A stretch of 64,000 bases of DNA from Heliocidaris erythrogramma (Eukaryota; Echinodermata; Echinoidea; Camarodonta; Echinometridae): NCBI GenBank assembly GCA_025617745.1, contig CM046864.1, positions 2,441,624-2,505,623 on the forward strand, given 5' to 3'. A model generated the notes under the pieces. It saw nothing but the letters and a program-made list of their open reading frames with translations, was not told the DNA's origin and ran no database searches. The stretch's first letter is position 1. Every line of letters begins with the position of its first letter. Positions 53,425 through 64,000 of the stretch are shown in pieces. The position numbers were made by a program, and so were the translations under genes.

Positions 53425-54785
53425 CTACAATGTAAACAAAACAGGCCGTTTCACTATCCTACCGCTACGAGTACGTATGGGTCCAACTCTAGTTGTACCA
53501 CCAGAAAATCCTGAGGTATTTTCTTTTTCTGTTTTTTGAGAAAATTGCAACATAATAAGGCGTGTAAATCTAGCTAAATTCTTCAACTGAGAAGTGTTCC
53601 TAGTATCAAATAGTTCTGTCATGTGCAAAGCACTCGGAAGCCTGGTCCTATAATTATTATGTAAAAAACTTTTTTGGCAAATATAAACGTCTCTCCTTTT
53701 CAAAAAAAGGACAAACAAAAATATAGTGAAATTCATCACCTATATCAGTATTTAGGCAGAGAGGGCACTGCATGTCACTATGTGGTGTGTTCGCATCAAA
53801 TCGTCCCTTGTTTACAGGTAGTTTATGAGATCTACACCGAAACTTACAGAGAGTAAAAGCATCAGTTTTATTTAGGGTGAGTAAATAACTTTCAAATACA
53901 TGGTTGTCTTTAAATAATCTATAATTTGTGCAAATGCGATTTGACCAAACTACATCTCTCCATTCCTGAGAAAAAATATCATTCAGTCTCAATTTTAACA
54001 AAGAATTAATATTCAAACCCAATCCACTATTTTGACCTAGCCATATATTGGATAGGCCAGTTTGATTGAATGTATCTTTAATAAACTTTAACCATGAGGA
54101 ATTAAAGTCTGAGTGTTCATTTCTATGAATGGCAGAAATAAATTTCAAAAAGACATATGAATATTTACTATCTTTACCCTCAAAATTCTTGACCAAAAAT
54201 TGACTAGTCGACGCTTCACCTGATTCAAAATCAATCCTCGACCAGTTTCTCCATAAACCATGCAATCTGGGGTACATGAACCTACAGATAATAAAGTTCT
54301 GAGGAATTTCCTATGGAAAACTTCGATCTGCCTTAAATATTCATATCCCCAGACCTCACTACCATACAATAGAATAGGCATGATCAAATGATCAAATAAA
54401 TGACATTGAATATCGACTGACAACTGCATTTTCTTTGCTTTAGTTAACATACTGTATAAAGCTTTTCTTGCCTGAATTATCTGCTTTGAAATTGCCTTCT
54501 TAAACGTGCCATTATAATTAAACTGTACTCCAAGATAAGTGAAATCATATACCACATCTATTTTTTCATGACCATATGTAAAATTTGGTATCTTCCTAAT
54601 TTTCCCTCTTGAAAAAATCATTATTTTTGTTTTACTTGCATTGACTGTTAGACGCCAGGTATTACAATATTCTTGCACTGCATCCAGCGCTACTTGCAAT
54701 TCATCAGGGCTTTCTGCCAGTATTTTTGTGTCATCTGCATACAACAGGCATAATAATTTAGGATTGGCCTGTATCGTCACCCGCC
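53425..54785 (-). pseudogene. LINE RT palm to C-terminus, frameshifted
   Basis: Minus strand, read over two or three frames. LLCLLYADDTKILAESPDEL is the RT catalytic box, then TWRLTVNASKTKIMIFSRGK, YLGVQFNYNGTFKKAI, LLYGSEVWGYE, a C-terminal knuckle CPLCLNTDIGDEFHYIFVC, and a hydrophilic tail to the stop at 53425. Frameshifts lie near 54150-54280 and near 53690. It is truncated at about 54785, where a poly(C) run abuts the frame. Endonuclease and RT N-terminus are missing. Confidence 0.82.
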
Positions 54786-54949
54786 CCCCCCCCCTCCCGT
54801 GCAATAATCCACCTTCAGTAAATGACATGATCAAATAATGATCAGCATGATGAGCACGATAGGATGATCCTAGGATCACGATAGATCAAATTGTAATTTT
54901 TGTCATATTTGTTAAAATTATGATTAGGAAGACCGAAACATAGATTTCA

Positions 54950-55290
54950 AAGAAAATAATGAAATTAAGCAAGATAGTAATTACCATGAAACCACACTCA
55001 AATGCTCTGAAAAGGTGATTATAACTAGGGGAAAGTTGAAAGTCCCAACCGTGGGAGGGCATATTGCATTCCCACCTCCATGACCATAAACAGGGGCACA
55101 CTGTAAGGACGGTAGATGCCAATAAATTGTATAATACTAAAATCACGTATTTTTATGAAAATATTGCTACGAGGTTTGATATCCCATCCCAAAATAAAAA
55201 CAAATCAAATTTCTCGCGGCAATTTCTAAGCCTTTATCTGGACAACTACCCCCCCCCCCCCCTACAACTAATCTCCAGGACAACTACCTC
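54950..55290 (-). repeat. Dispersed repeat F, copy 2 (outer part)
   Basis: Inverse of 38745-39040 (CACTGTAAGGACGGTAGATG, CTCGCGGCAATTTCTAAGCC, poly(C), AATCTCCAGGACAACTACC). Confidence 0.8.
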
Positions 55291-55309
55291 CTTCAACAAT
55301 TTTCACCCA

Positions 55310-56410
55310 AAACGCTTATACGCAACGCACCAGTAAACAAAGATGTACAAACAAAAGACAATTTGTATTTCATATATTGATAACAACATTCCGTTCTGGC
55401 ATCAAATTTGGATAACTCACTTTTCCTATTGACATTGATAACAACATTCCTTTCTGGCATCGCTGCTTAACAGTATAATAATTGTCTAAAAAACTTTGAT
55501 GAGATATAGATTGATGGAACATTATGATTTTGTTTTAAAAAAGTAGATCCTACCTTTAAACATCAATACTTTGTCAGTGGCAAGTCCAGGGCAATCATTA
55601 CAATCAATGCATTATCGCATAGCATGTGGGTGAATGAACCCCTACTGGACTTTCCGATCAACTCATTTACCACCCCCCCCCCCCCCCTTATTCAATGAGG
55701 AATTTTTGTTTGTATTATGTGATTCCGGAATGAGTTTGGGCGTTCCGAGTCTAACCTAGATCCAGAACAAAAGAGCGGGGATTTTTGCCACCCTAATCAA
55801 ATTCGCCCCTGCTTAATGAGTTTTTTGTTATTGTGTGAGTTTACGTAAATTCGCCTCCTATTTACAGTCAGTAAACCATGAGTTGCAACAATTAAGTCAA
55901 GTCAAGGAAACCACAACCATGTTGAGGCAAAGTTATCTCTGATGCTTTATGTCGCGCCAGCCGTGGGAAACTAAATGACAGGGCTTTTATTAAAAGACAC
56001 ATTAAAAAGAGGCAAAAAGTGAGTATTGGCACAGTCTGTACGCACCAATTACCAAAAAAAAAAAAAATAGATAAAATAGCATTTTGTAACAAAAGTTATG
56101 CATAACAACATATTCGGGGTCTTAAATGGCTACATAACAACCCTGTCATCACCTTTGTGGAGTAGCTTCATACCGGAAATTTGGCTGGAATTCATTGTTT
56201 AAAAAAATACATTTTTGAAAAAGGTGGCACATTTAAAGATTTAAGGTAGGGGGAAATATGACCTGTTTGAATCCTCATGAGTCAGTATAAATGTTTTCAG
56301 TGATGTGTTAAATATGTTGGGTTCCTGGTATATTGGTTCAGTTTTTTATTTTCATCGATATGTAATATGTAAATAAAACACTAAGACATATGCCAAACAT
56401 CGTTTCCTCG
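55310..56410 (+). repeat. Dispersed repeat B, copy 2
   Basis: Collinear with 13230-14590 but without the TTAA MITE. Contains poly(C) at about 55673-55687, and a short internal duplication TTGATAACAACATTCC (55378 and 55436). Confidence 0.75.
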
Positions 56411-56577
56411 TTCCATTAAGTGGATGTACCTTGTACATGTATGTGTGTAGGCGCTACATGTTAATACTAGCGGAGTGTCAAGAGCAGTATCACGCTTTAA
56501 CGAATGTGAATTCTATAGATGTACAAAGGCTATTGTCGTAATCAATATCAGCAGAGGGCGCACAGGCCGGTATTCCA

Positions 56578-56764
56578 TAGTGTCCCTGTATTAAAGAGTT
56601 GCGACAACTGGGGATTTGAACGCCATTTTGTTTCCACTATTACGTAACATTTCTATTCAATTCCGATGAGCACTTGGGTGTTCTCAATAGAAAGAATTCG
56701 AACGCCATTTTGTTTCCAGAAAAGTGGGACGTCCATGTCGCAACTCTTTAATACAGGGACACTA
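56578..56764. mobile_element. hAT-type MITE with 8-bp target duplication
   Basis: TIRs TAGTGTCCCTGTATTAAAGA (56578) and inverse (to 56764), 29 bp matching. GTATTCCA occurs at 56570-56577 and 56765-56772. Ends beginning TAGTG with an 8-bp duplication are hAT hallmarks. GAACGCCATTTTGTTTCCA occurs twice inside. Confidence 0.88.
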
Positions 56765-56779
56765 GTATTCCATATTATA

Positions 56780-57380
56780 AACGCAGTCTTTATCCACATT
56801 CGTAACCGACTTTGCAGGTTCGTATAAGTTAAACTAATTAAATGAATTAATATTCAACTGTAACTATGAATGAATGATTAATCCTGTAAAGAAATGAAGC
56901 ATACTATTTTATCCATCCATCTCAGTTTGTGTATCAACACTTCTTTCTTTTTTTTTATAGAATTGTGCTGTGTACTTATATTCTATCAATGTGTTTGCAT
57001 TACCAACCTACTATGAATACAAGATACCAGTATCAAAATAATAAATGCAATGCCAAATTTATACAAAACATTACATTACAAATAAAGATAAAGCAATACA
57101 AAAATGAATGGCATGAAAAGAAAAGTAGAACAATTACATATAAAACTTGACTTATACTTGTGACTTTTCAAAAGTGACAATTTAATGTGTGCTTACTCAT
57201 GCATGACTCGACGGATCAATTTCATTTTCACACAGAACTTAGTCAATAAAGTGTAGAAATACTCCGACCAAGTTATTTTGTTCAAAAACATTTCAGTAAA
57301 AAGTTACGCCACTTTGGGTTAGGGGGCAATTACTTTTTGAGTTGTGTTTACATCTATATCAAATTCAATCATTTTTCTCA
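56780..57380. other. Unassigned AT-rich DNA
   Basis: No gene or repeat partner recognised. Confidence 0.5.
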
Positions 57381-57386
57381 TAATTA

Positions 57387-58050
57387 TGTGACCAGGCACC
57401 ACAAAACCACCAAAAGTCGCCAGATATGAATTTTTAGTTAAGGTCTGATTCTGAAAGAGCCGATTCTCAGCTTTAAAATGATTTATAATAACTCATTAGC
57501 ATTGGATGTTCCTAACTCACTGTACAAAGAGAAGAACGCACAGTCCCTCATAATGTTACTTCTGAGATATAAGGGTTTCAAGTTTGCAGTCTATTGAAGC
57601 AATCTGACTTGCAAGGTGTTTGTGTTAAGGTGACAAAAGGATGGTTCGAACTCAATGAAAATTTCTATGAAGGGATTATCAGATTGTCCTAAAACTTGGC
57701 GTACTAATTAGTCATATCCTGTTCATTATAGTGCACAAGTATCAATGCAAGAACTTACTCCAGTTTAAAATTTATGGGAGATCAAAATGAGACAAGTATT
57801 CAGGGTCGTAACAAAAAAAACAAAAAAAATCAGAGAAGGCACACATAAGTCTAATTAAAAAGCTGTCAAATATACCACTTTTAGATTGTTTGGTGCCTCC
57901 ATATTTATAGATTACTTTAAAAAAACGTATACTCTTTCAGGAAATATCCAAAATTAAAATTTGACAATGCCAACCAAAAACACATTGATTGAGCTCTAAC
58001 TGAAGATCACATAGTGCGACTTTTTGGTGGTTTTGTGGTGCCTGGTCACA
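57387..58050. mobile_element. TA-flanked MITE, copy 3 (best preserved)
   Basis: TIR TGTGACCAGGCACCACAAAA at 57387 and its inverse to 58050 (34 bp, one indel), bordered by TA at 57385-57386 and 58051-58052. Non-coding. Defines the ends of the family at 569 and 34330. Confidence 0.88.
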
Positions 58051-58054
58051 TATT

Positions 58055-58680
58055 TGCATATGACTTTTCAATGTCTGTAGGCTCCATGGCTTTAATTTGA
58101 ATGCTCAAGAAGTGAGCGCTAGAAGGAAATGGACGTTTCGTTTAACATAGCTTTGATAACGCTTTTGTTCTCATCAGATACAGTAGCGGTTAATAAAAGG
58201 AGACATGTTATGCATGTCTCTACCACCGACAAAACATACAATTGACATCGTAGTCTGTTTTGCAGAACCTGATTATTAGTCGGCTTGTCATTTTATGAAC
58301 CTAGAAAGTTTTTGTCCGTTGAAGTTTTGGGGTTGATATGTGATCTTATGTGGTATCATTACAACTTCATCTTTGTTGCCAAAGGGGCAACTTTAAGCAA
58401 TATGCATAATTTGCATATTATTAACTAAAGAACGGCGCCTGGTAGCCATATCAAAAAATACTTTTGAACTATATATATTGTTTAATTGTCCATATCAGGA
58501 AATTCGTCTTGTTTACATGCATTTTCAACTGAAAATGTTTATACAGGTAATAATCAACACAAATGCAGATAGGTACATAATAATACACATGTAATGTTTA
58601 ATTATGAGAGTTCTTAGGAATGCTGTTATAGCTAAGGATCGCTTAATTATATTTGTGAAAACTCTGATGTTTGTTATTCT
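58055..58680. other. Unassigned DNA
   Basis: No gene, TIR or tail recognised. Confidence 0.5.
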
Positions 58681-58719
58681 CTCCATCCTCTGACCGTATT
58701 TCTCTGTCTCTGTTTTTTT

Positions 58720-59425
58720 TTTTCGGGGGGGGGGGGGTCTCTCTCTCTCTCTCTAGCTCTCTCTCTCTCTCTCTCTTTCTTTATATGTATATATATATAT
58801 TTCGGTCTTTGGTCCTTTTACGCCCTTCTTCTCCTCAGTGTTTATCCTCTCCATGTCTCCTTCTCAGTCATCCTGCTATTGTGTTTGGCTCTGTATCTTT
58901 ATAGCACCCCCCGACCCCACCCCCACTCGTCTCTCTCTCTCTCTCTCTCTCTCCTATTATCTATCTATGATGTTCTTGTCTATGCGTCTGTCGTGGTCAT
59001 GGTAATTGTTTCCTTTCGACATGTCTTTCTCTAACCCTCTCTCTCTTTCTCTCTTTAACTTTATCTTTTCTATCTCGGTCTTTCTCTCTCTTTCTTTCTC
59101 TCGCTCTCTCCTGCACTTGCCAGCTCCTGCCTGTCTTGATTAAATACAATATATATAATGATAGTTTGCCACATGTCAGTGACTAGCAAATACACATCAT
59201 TATGTTAACCCATTGCCTAGGGGAAACGGATGGTTCCTGTATTAAATAAATGTGAATGACAGATTTCAATAGTCATCGGGTTAAGTAAGCATACAAGACC
59301 CTGTTTTTATGATCTAATAAACAGCCTGCAATGGAGCGATACGTAACAAAACTGAACACGCATCAGAAGAACGGTTGCAGCATTTCGATGACATATTTAG
59401 ATAAGATGGGTTTTTTTTTGGGGGG
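58720..59425 (+). repeat. Dispersed repeat A, copy 2, with poly(G) and (CT)n
   Basis: G run near 58726, several (CT)n blocks, TTTTACGCCC near 58816, CCAGCTCCTGCCTGTC near 59120, TTGCCACATGTCAG near 59167 and GCATTTCGATGACATATTTA near 59379; partner of 11780-12810. Confidence 0.7.
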
Positions 59426-59439
59426 GGGGGGGGGGGATT

Positions 59440-60050
59440 CAGTGTCAAAGGAATCCGGTTGGCAACCATTCTTACTGACTCTTCTCAGTTTGGCCTGCAA
59501 ATAGAGCTATCTTAGTCATATATCAAGTTTTTTGGGTTTTTCCCGGCAGTTTATTAAACTGTTGACTGAAGTAGAGAATAATGGTATCCAAAAAATGTTA
59601 TGCTTAAAATTGCAATTACCTAGATCAGTGTATGCCTGATCAGTAGCGATGAATCAATAAACTTTAACAGCATCATTTTCTCGCTACTAACATACTGTGA
59701 TATTGACTATTGTACACGTACTGACAATGCCCGAGCTACCATTCCGGAATGGTGCAGGTGCATTAAAATAAAAACTGTGCAACACAACTAATCGTTCAAA
59801 CTACGCAAAACTCCTTGGTTTGATCGTGCTAGTTTAGAACGAACATGCACCATGCATCCAAATTACTGTTCATACTATGATATGGTTAATTCACCATTCC
59901 GGAACGGTGGTCTCTTTATATCAGCTGTCAAAAGTATGTAAATTGGAAGCCCAGTCAAGCTTCGAACTAACATTTCTGTATATCAATGCATGTAGAATCA
60001 TGTACATGTACTAGCTATTGCTGGGACCCGTACAGTTTTACTTTCTGATA
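59440..60050. other. Unassigned DNA with repeated CCATTCCGGAA(T/C)GG
   Basis: The 13-bp palindrome-like word occurs at 59740 and 59893; otherwise nothing recognised. Confidence 0.45.
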
Positions 60051-60055
60051 AAAAT

Positions 60056-60370
60056 TAGTATGCTTCTGGCCAACCCTATCCAGTTGCTGTCATCTGGGGG
60101 AAAATATATTAAGTGAACGACATAGGAATAAGTGTCCGACATAGGAATAAGTGTCCACTGTTCAAATTTTACATCAGGAACCACTCATCAATGAGAGGAT
60201 TTTGATGTATGCTTCTGGTAAGCCCTATCTAGTTGCTGTCATCCGGGGGGGGGGGGGGGGGGGGGGGGGAATGTTAATATATCAAGCGAATTACATAAAT
60301 ATGTGTCCACTGTTCTAATTTTGCATCAGAAACTGACTCATCAGTGAGGGGATTTTGATGTAAAACCAAG
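60056..60370 (+). repeat. Tandem duplication, about 155-bp unit, with poly(G)
   Basis: GTATGCTTCTGG...CCCTATC.AGTTGCTGTCATC at 60058 and 60207, with GAGAGGATTTTGATGTA / GAGGGGATTTTGATGTA ends. The second unit carries a G run of about 24 at 60246. Confidence 0.8.
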
Positions 60371-60512
60371 GAGGTGCTAGGTTGCTTAGCCCCTCCTTGA
60401 TAAAACCAATAAGTAATGTATACAATTGTCTAACCTAATCAAATTGCAGTACCCAGTGATTGATAACAGATCGATCAAGTATCACTATAAGGTATATGGT
60501 GTCGTATACTTT

Positions 60513-60540
60513 GTTAGGTAAGGTAAGGTAAGGTAAGGCG
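60513..60540. repeat. (GGTAA)n
   Basis: About five units. Confidence 0.9.
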
Positions 60541-60668
60541 CCCTGACGTATACTTTGTAAGGTTATGAAATAAGAAGGGGAAAAAAGATAATAATAAATA
60601 CTTACGCCATTGTAGATTCTCATACCATAATTATGTTATAAGAAGTTGTATACTCTGTATAGGTTATG

Positions 60669-60712
60669 CCAAAAAAAAAAAAAAAAAAAAGAAAGAAAGA
60701 AAGAAAGAAGGA
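60669..60712. repeat. Poly(A) and (GAAA)n
   Basis: About 20 A residues followed by GAAA units. Confidence 0.9.
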
Positions 60713-60920
60713 AGATACATGTAATAATAATAATAATTATACATACACTATTGCATATTCGCATAACATAACCGATGTCACATGATGATGTATACGCTGT
60801 AAGGTTATAAAAAAGAAGATAATAATATTAATACATACACCGTCGTATAGATTCGCATAATATAACCAATATATGTCTCACCAACTAATATTGCGGTATC
60901 AAATTACGTTTATATAGTAT

Positions 60921-61740
60921 TAGACTTTTATTGGTACATATGAGCTCAGATCCAGATTCCTAACTGTATGATATCAACTAACTTATTTCAATCTGATCAT
61001 ACCCTGGTAGGTCACTTTAAGTTAGAGTACATACCTGTTCTCCTCACGAGGAACCCGAGTAATTTACCGGGCAGCCAACGCTCAAGAAAAAGTTTTGGCC
61101 TGTGTATTCTGTTACTCTAAAAACAACGAAAAATCATTGCCAATATTCATTGATACTGTTTATCATATCTAAATTACCTCATTTGGCTCATTCAGTGTAG
61201 TACAGTTGAATAAACAACATCTCGCATGCATGAAACTGCTTATAGGCGGAACCAAATTATGCTTACTAGTTTTATATTGGTACATGCACTCAGAGATTCC
61301 TTACCAAATGCTACCAACTAATATATTCTCAGCTGATCATATCCTGATGAGGTCAATTTAAGTTATTAGGGATACCTTTTCTCTCTACTAGAAACCGCGT
61401 GTGTATTTTGTTATCCCTAAAGTTTTTTATAACGAAAATCTCTTGTCAACATTGTTTATTGTTATAATATCTATAATTGTCCAATATGACTCATTGTATT
61501 ACTGTTACATAAAAGTTATCTCTCATGAATCTGCTAATAGGCGGAACCACATTATGCTAGATTTTTACGGATATATGAGTTTAGAGATTCTTTACTAAAG
61601 GATACCGACTATTTTGACCATATTCTGATGTTGTTACTTTAAAAATATACGGATTACTTGTTCTCTCCATGAGAAACCCGAGTTATTACCTGTCAACAAA
61701 TTGCTCAAGAATGTCTTTAAGCTTAAGATGTACATGTTAC
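60921..61740 (+). repeat. Three diverged tandem units, about 290-350 bp
   Basis: Units start near 60921, 61267 and 61558. Each has TT(A/G)G.TACAT..(A/G)CTCAGA..TTC, then GATCATA.CCTG, GTTCTC..GA(G/A)GAA(A/C)CC, and the first two end TATAGGCGGAACCA..TTATGCT. No ORF. Confidence 0.72.
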
Positions 61741-61744
61741 TATT

Positions 61745-62285
61745 CGAATAGCATTATGTTTAATATTTAAATTACGCCATATTAAATATGTATGACCATC
61801 AATTTTTACGATTTGTTCTCAACGCATGAATGTATTACATTAGACAATAATTAGCCACAGCCCGTGGGACCAGCTGCATTCATTGCCTCTGAAAAATCGC
61901 GATTCCTATTATCCTGCCAGTTATAATCGCCCTAAAACAAGCGATAAACCACATATCGGGTATCCATTATTTTGTAGGGTAACCTCATTATGCAAAACAA
62001 TTCTTCTGATGAGCCTTAATTAATGTAAATTTCTTACAGCAGGAAGAATTCCGTGTTTTCATTCTTTCTTTTGCTCTACAGCTATCTGCCGTAAACTTAT
62101 GCTACGCAGTTACTGGTTCAAACCTGCAACAAAGTCAGTACATAATGACCCCAAATTGACGGTATTATTATTCATAGTTGTGACATACCATACATTTATT
62201 CCGAGGTTAATGAATACACACTCTGACCCGCGGTCTAGGGTACACATTGTGCTATGTGAACTGTTAACTAATGTAGAGTGCCGAA
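61745..62285. other. Unassigned AT-rich DNA
   Basis: No gene recognised. Confidence 0.5.
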
Positions 62286-62287
62286 GT

Positions 62288-62480
62288 GCTGACGTCATAT
62301 TTCGCTCGTCGTCCAAGTTGCTGGTTCCCAATTAATTGCGGAGCCTGCGCGTGGTGTTCGCCGCGACGGGAATGAGCAGGGCGGAGCGCATCACGTGAAC
62401 ATTATTTATTACATAACTGTGCGGAACCAGCGGCCTTGACGACTTGACCAGTGTGACGTCGCACTTCGGTGCCTCTCCTT
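62288..62480. promoter_or_regulatory. Possible regulatory cluster (CRE and E-box words)
   Basis: TGACGTCA at 62291, CACGTG at 62391, TGACGTCGCA at 62454, with locally raised GC and CpG. No gene follows that it would serve, other than possibly the LINE at 63657, so this is weak. Confidence 0.2.
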
Positions 62481-62571
62481 ATATTCTTCCACTCGAATTG
62501 CCAGCGAATTCGTTTCCTCTCACCATGTCAATGCCCCAAACAGGTGCTACTAAAGTGTTCACACATGGTAT

Positions 62572-63311
62572 TTAAAGGTCAATCCAACCTTGGTAATAAC
62601 TTGATTTGTATGCTGAGGGCGGAAGGGTGGGAGGAACGGGGTGATGGGGGTTTGAGGGGGGGGGGGGGGGTCGGACGGGGGATGGGAGGGCTATGGATGT
62701 TTGAGGGATTGGCAATTTGGTGTGTCGATTGTGGCGGTCTTGTGGGCAACTCTCCCGTTTGTCGTATATACACAAAATTGTCATTAATATTCGGTTTTCT
62801 TTGTGGCGCATTTGCCCTCGCGGGGCGGTACTCAAATATATTGCAGATGGCATGTTGTTATTATGTCCCCATTGGGGAAAAGAACTTGCTGAGTAATTTA
62901 TTTTGAAAAAAAAAAATAACATTTTAGTACACGAAATTATCATCAATTCTCGGTTTTCACTGAGGCGCATTTGCCCTCGGGGCGGTATTCAAAATGTATT
63001 GCAGATAGCATATTGTTATGTTTCCATTAAAAAAAAAAAAAAATTAAAAAAATGGCTGAGTAATACATTTTGAAACAAATGATATTTTAGTAATTTTGTG
63101 TATCGGAGCAGGTGGGGGAGTTGTCCACAACTTCGTCGCGTGGACATTACTTATTCAGCCGGTTTGAGATTCTCATAGGTGTGGTGGTTGTGACTTTCAC
63201 GATTTTCTTATTGCTTGTCCGATTTCGTTCGGGCTTTGGCCGGTCTGCTTCTCTGATTTTCCTATTTCCTCTTTCAAAGCAAGTTGCCATTAAGGTTGGA
63301 TTTCCCTTTAA
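62572..63311. mobile_element. TTAA-flanked MITE (AATCCAACC ends)
   Basis: Starts TTAAAGGTCAATCCAACCTT and ends AAGGTTGGATTTCCCTTTAA, with TTAA at both edges. An internal 165-bp unit (TCGGTTTTC...GCGCATTTGCCCTCG...GGCGGTA) is duplicated at 62790 and 62951. It contains poly(G) near 62658, is non-coding, and is a relative of repeat E. Confidence 0.78.
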
Positions 63312-63656
63312 TAATGGAGGTGTATACAACTAACATACTTTTACGTAAAGGGAGATATCACGCTATTGAATTACTATTACTATTATGTGGTACGCTCCGA
63401 ATTGTTTCTTTTATACATTTCATAAAAGTATTTACTCAAGAATTAGATTGCAGCCGATTAGGCTGACCTATGTACTTTTGTTGTTTCCCCTTCTCATCTT
63501 TGTCCATCTTCATGCTTTCTCACCTGTCTTTTTCTCTTTCTTCAACCTATTCTACGATTTCTTGCAACTATGCAGCACTCATACTTATTGTTCATGCATA
63601 AGCAATTGTTTGCTCAATTTACTATTTTACAGATTTCGTAATGACACGCCTGCTCT

Positions 63657-64000
63657 ATGGCTTCGCTGAATAACTTCCCCTTCGAACATTTAGATGACAC
63701 CGGATTGTATGAATTATTTTCGCGTGCGATCGATTTTCACCCGTATTCTTCCAACGATTTGCTCTATGACAACCAGATTGTGAATGCTTTAAATTCTAAA
63801 GTAAATGAGTTACAATACATTGTAGATCCTAATGACCCCTTATTAGAATTTGTAACGTCTAGATATTACACAGAAAATCAGTTTGTTAACACATTAAATC
63901 CACATCTTAAGGAATTCGCACTAGCACATTTTAACATTCGCAGCTTGAATAGGAATTCTGAACATCTTAAACTACTTCTAGAAAATCGCCGATTTAACCC
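63657..64000 (+). CDS. LINE ORF2 N-terminus (endonuclease start), runs off window
   Basis: Open from ATG 63657 to the window end, 114 full codons, with TGA at 63642-63644 in frame upstream supporting this start. About 85 hydrophilic residues (MASLNNFPFEHLDDTGLYEL...) precede FALAHFNIRSLNRNSEHL, which is the first motif of the apurinic-type endonuclease in CR1/L2/jockey-type LINE ORF2 proteins (normally LN.RSL). No stop or frameshift so far, unlike every other LINE in the window, so this may be a more intact copy. The upstream 63312-63656 would be its 5' UTR; no ORF1 was recognised. Confidence 0.72.
   Translation, partial: MASLNNFPFEHLDDTGLYELFSRAIDFHPYSSNDLLYDNQIVNALNSKVNELQYIVDPNDPLLEFVTSRYYTENQFVNTLNPHLKEFALAHFNIRSLNRNSEHLKLLLENRRFN

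Noticed and set aside
62288-62480. Promoter of a host gene
   Set aside because: CRE and E-box words occur, but no exon, splice pattern or coding region follows; kept only as a very weak regulatory candidate.

Overview
The window looks like repeat-dense, non-genic DNA from a marine invertebrate animal. An echinoderm is my best guess, inferred from the company of DIRS, BEL/Pao, Penelope-like, THAP-bearing and TTAA-flanked elements plus tRNA-derived SINEs with ATT tails. I found no convincing host gene. Nearly every protein-like stretch belongs to a transposable element, and much of the rest is dispersed repeat, minisatellite or simple sequence. The species cannot be fixed from the sequence alone.

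Layout. 0-3.5 kb: a folded-back Penelope-type RT fragment, a TIR element, a tRNA-derived SINE and a dead LINE 3' end inside an inverted repeat. 3.57-9.67 kb: a structurally complete minus-strand DIRS retrotransposon, with gag, RT/RNase H/methyltransferase-like protein, tyrosine recombinase, inverted terminal repeats that read identically over 148 bp, and an internal complementary region matching the joined ends of a circle. 10.35-11.78 kb: a THAP-domain DNA transposon remnant with a second small palindromic element in its right end. 11.8-22 kb: diverged dispersed repeats, a TTAA-flanked MITE with an empty-site counterpart at 55.6 kb, and a LINE C-terminal relic. 22.08-28.10 kb: a BEL/Pao LTR retrotransposon with 422-bp LTRs (three differences seen) and a 5-bp target duplication, but with frame lesions.

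29.4-33.5 kb: two TTAA-flanked TIR elements sharing one TTAA, followed by a TA-flanked MITE carrying six copies of its terminal motif. 34-38.5 kb: repeats with long poly(G) runs, including a near-perfect hairpin. 38.7-55.3 kb: two families in inverted orientation whose arm midpoints all fall near 47 kb, interrupted by a Penelope-like element with 165-bp inverted terminal repeats, LINE fragments, a SINE, minisatellites and a TA-flanked transposon. 55.3-64 kb: a partner of the 13-14.6 kb repeat, a hAT-type MITE with an 8-bp duplication, a TA-flanked MITE, tandem duplications, a TTAA MITE, and at the right edge the start of an intact-looking LINE ORF2.

How parts relate. The DIRS proteins form one replication system (gag particle, RT making DNA, recombinase inserting a circle), although one expected RNase H aspartate reads as glycine. 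The LINE at 48.8-49.5 kb and the SINEs at 1.0-1.3 and 10.0 kb share a 3' tail, which suggests the SINEs borrow that LINE family's machinery. The many TIR/TSD-bounded MITEs imply past supply of piggyBac-like, Tc1/mariner-like and hAT transposases from elsewhere in the genome.
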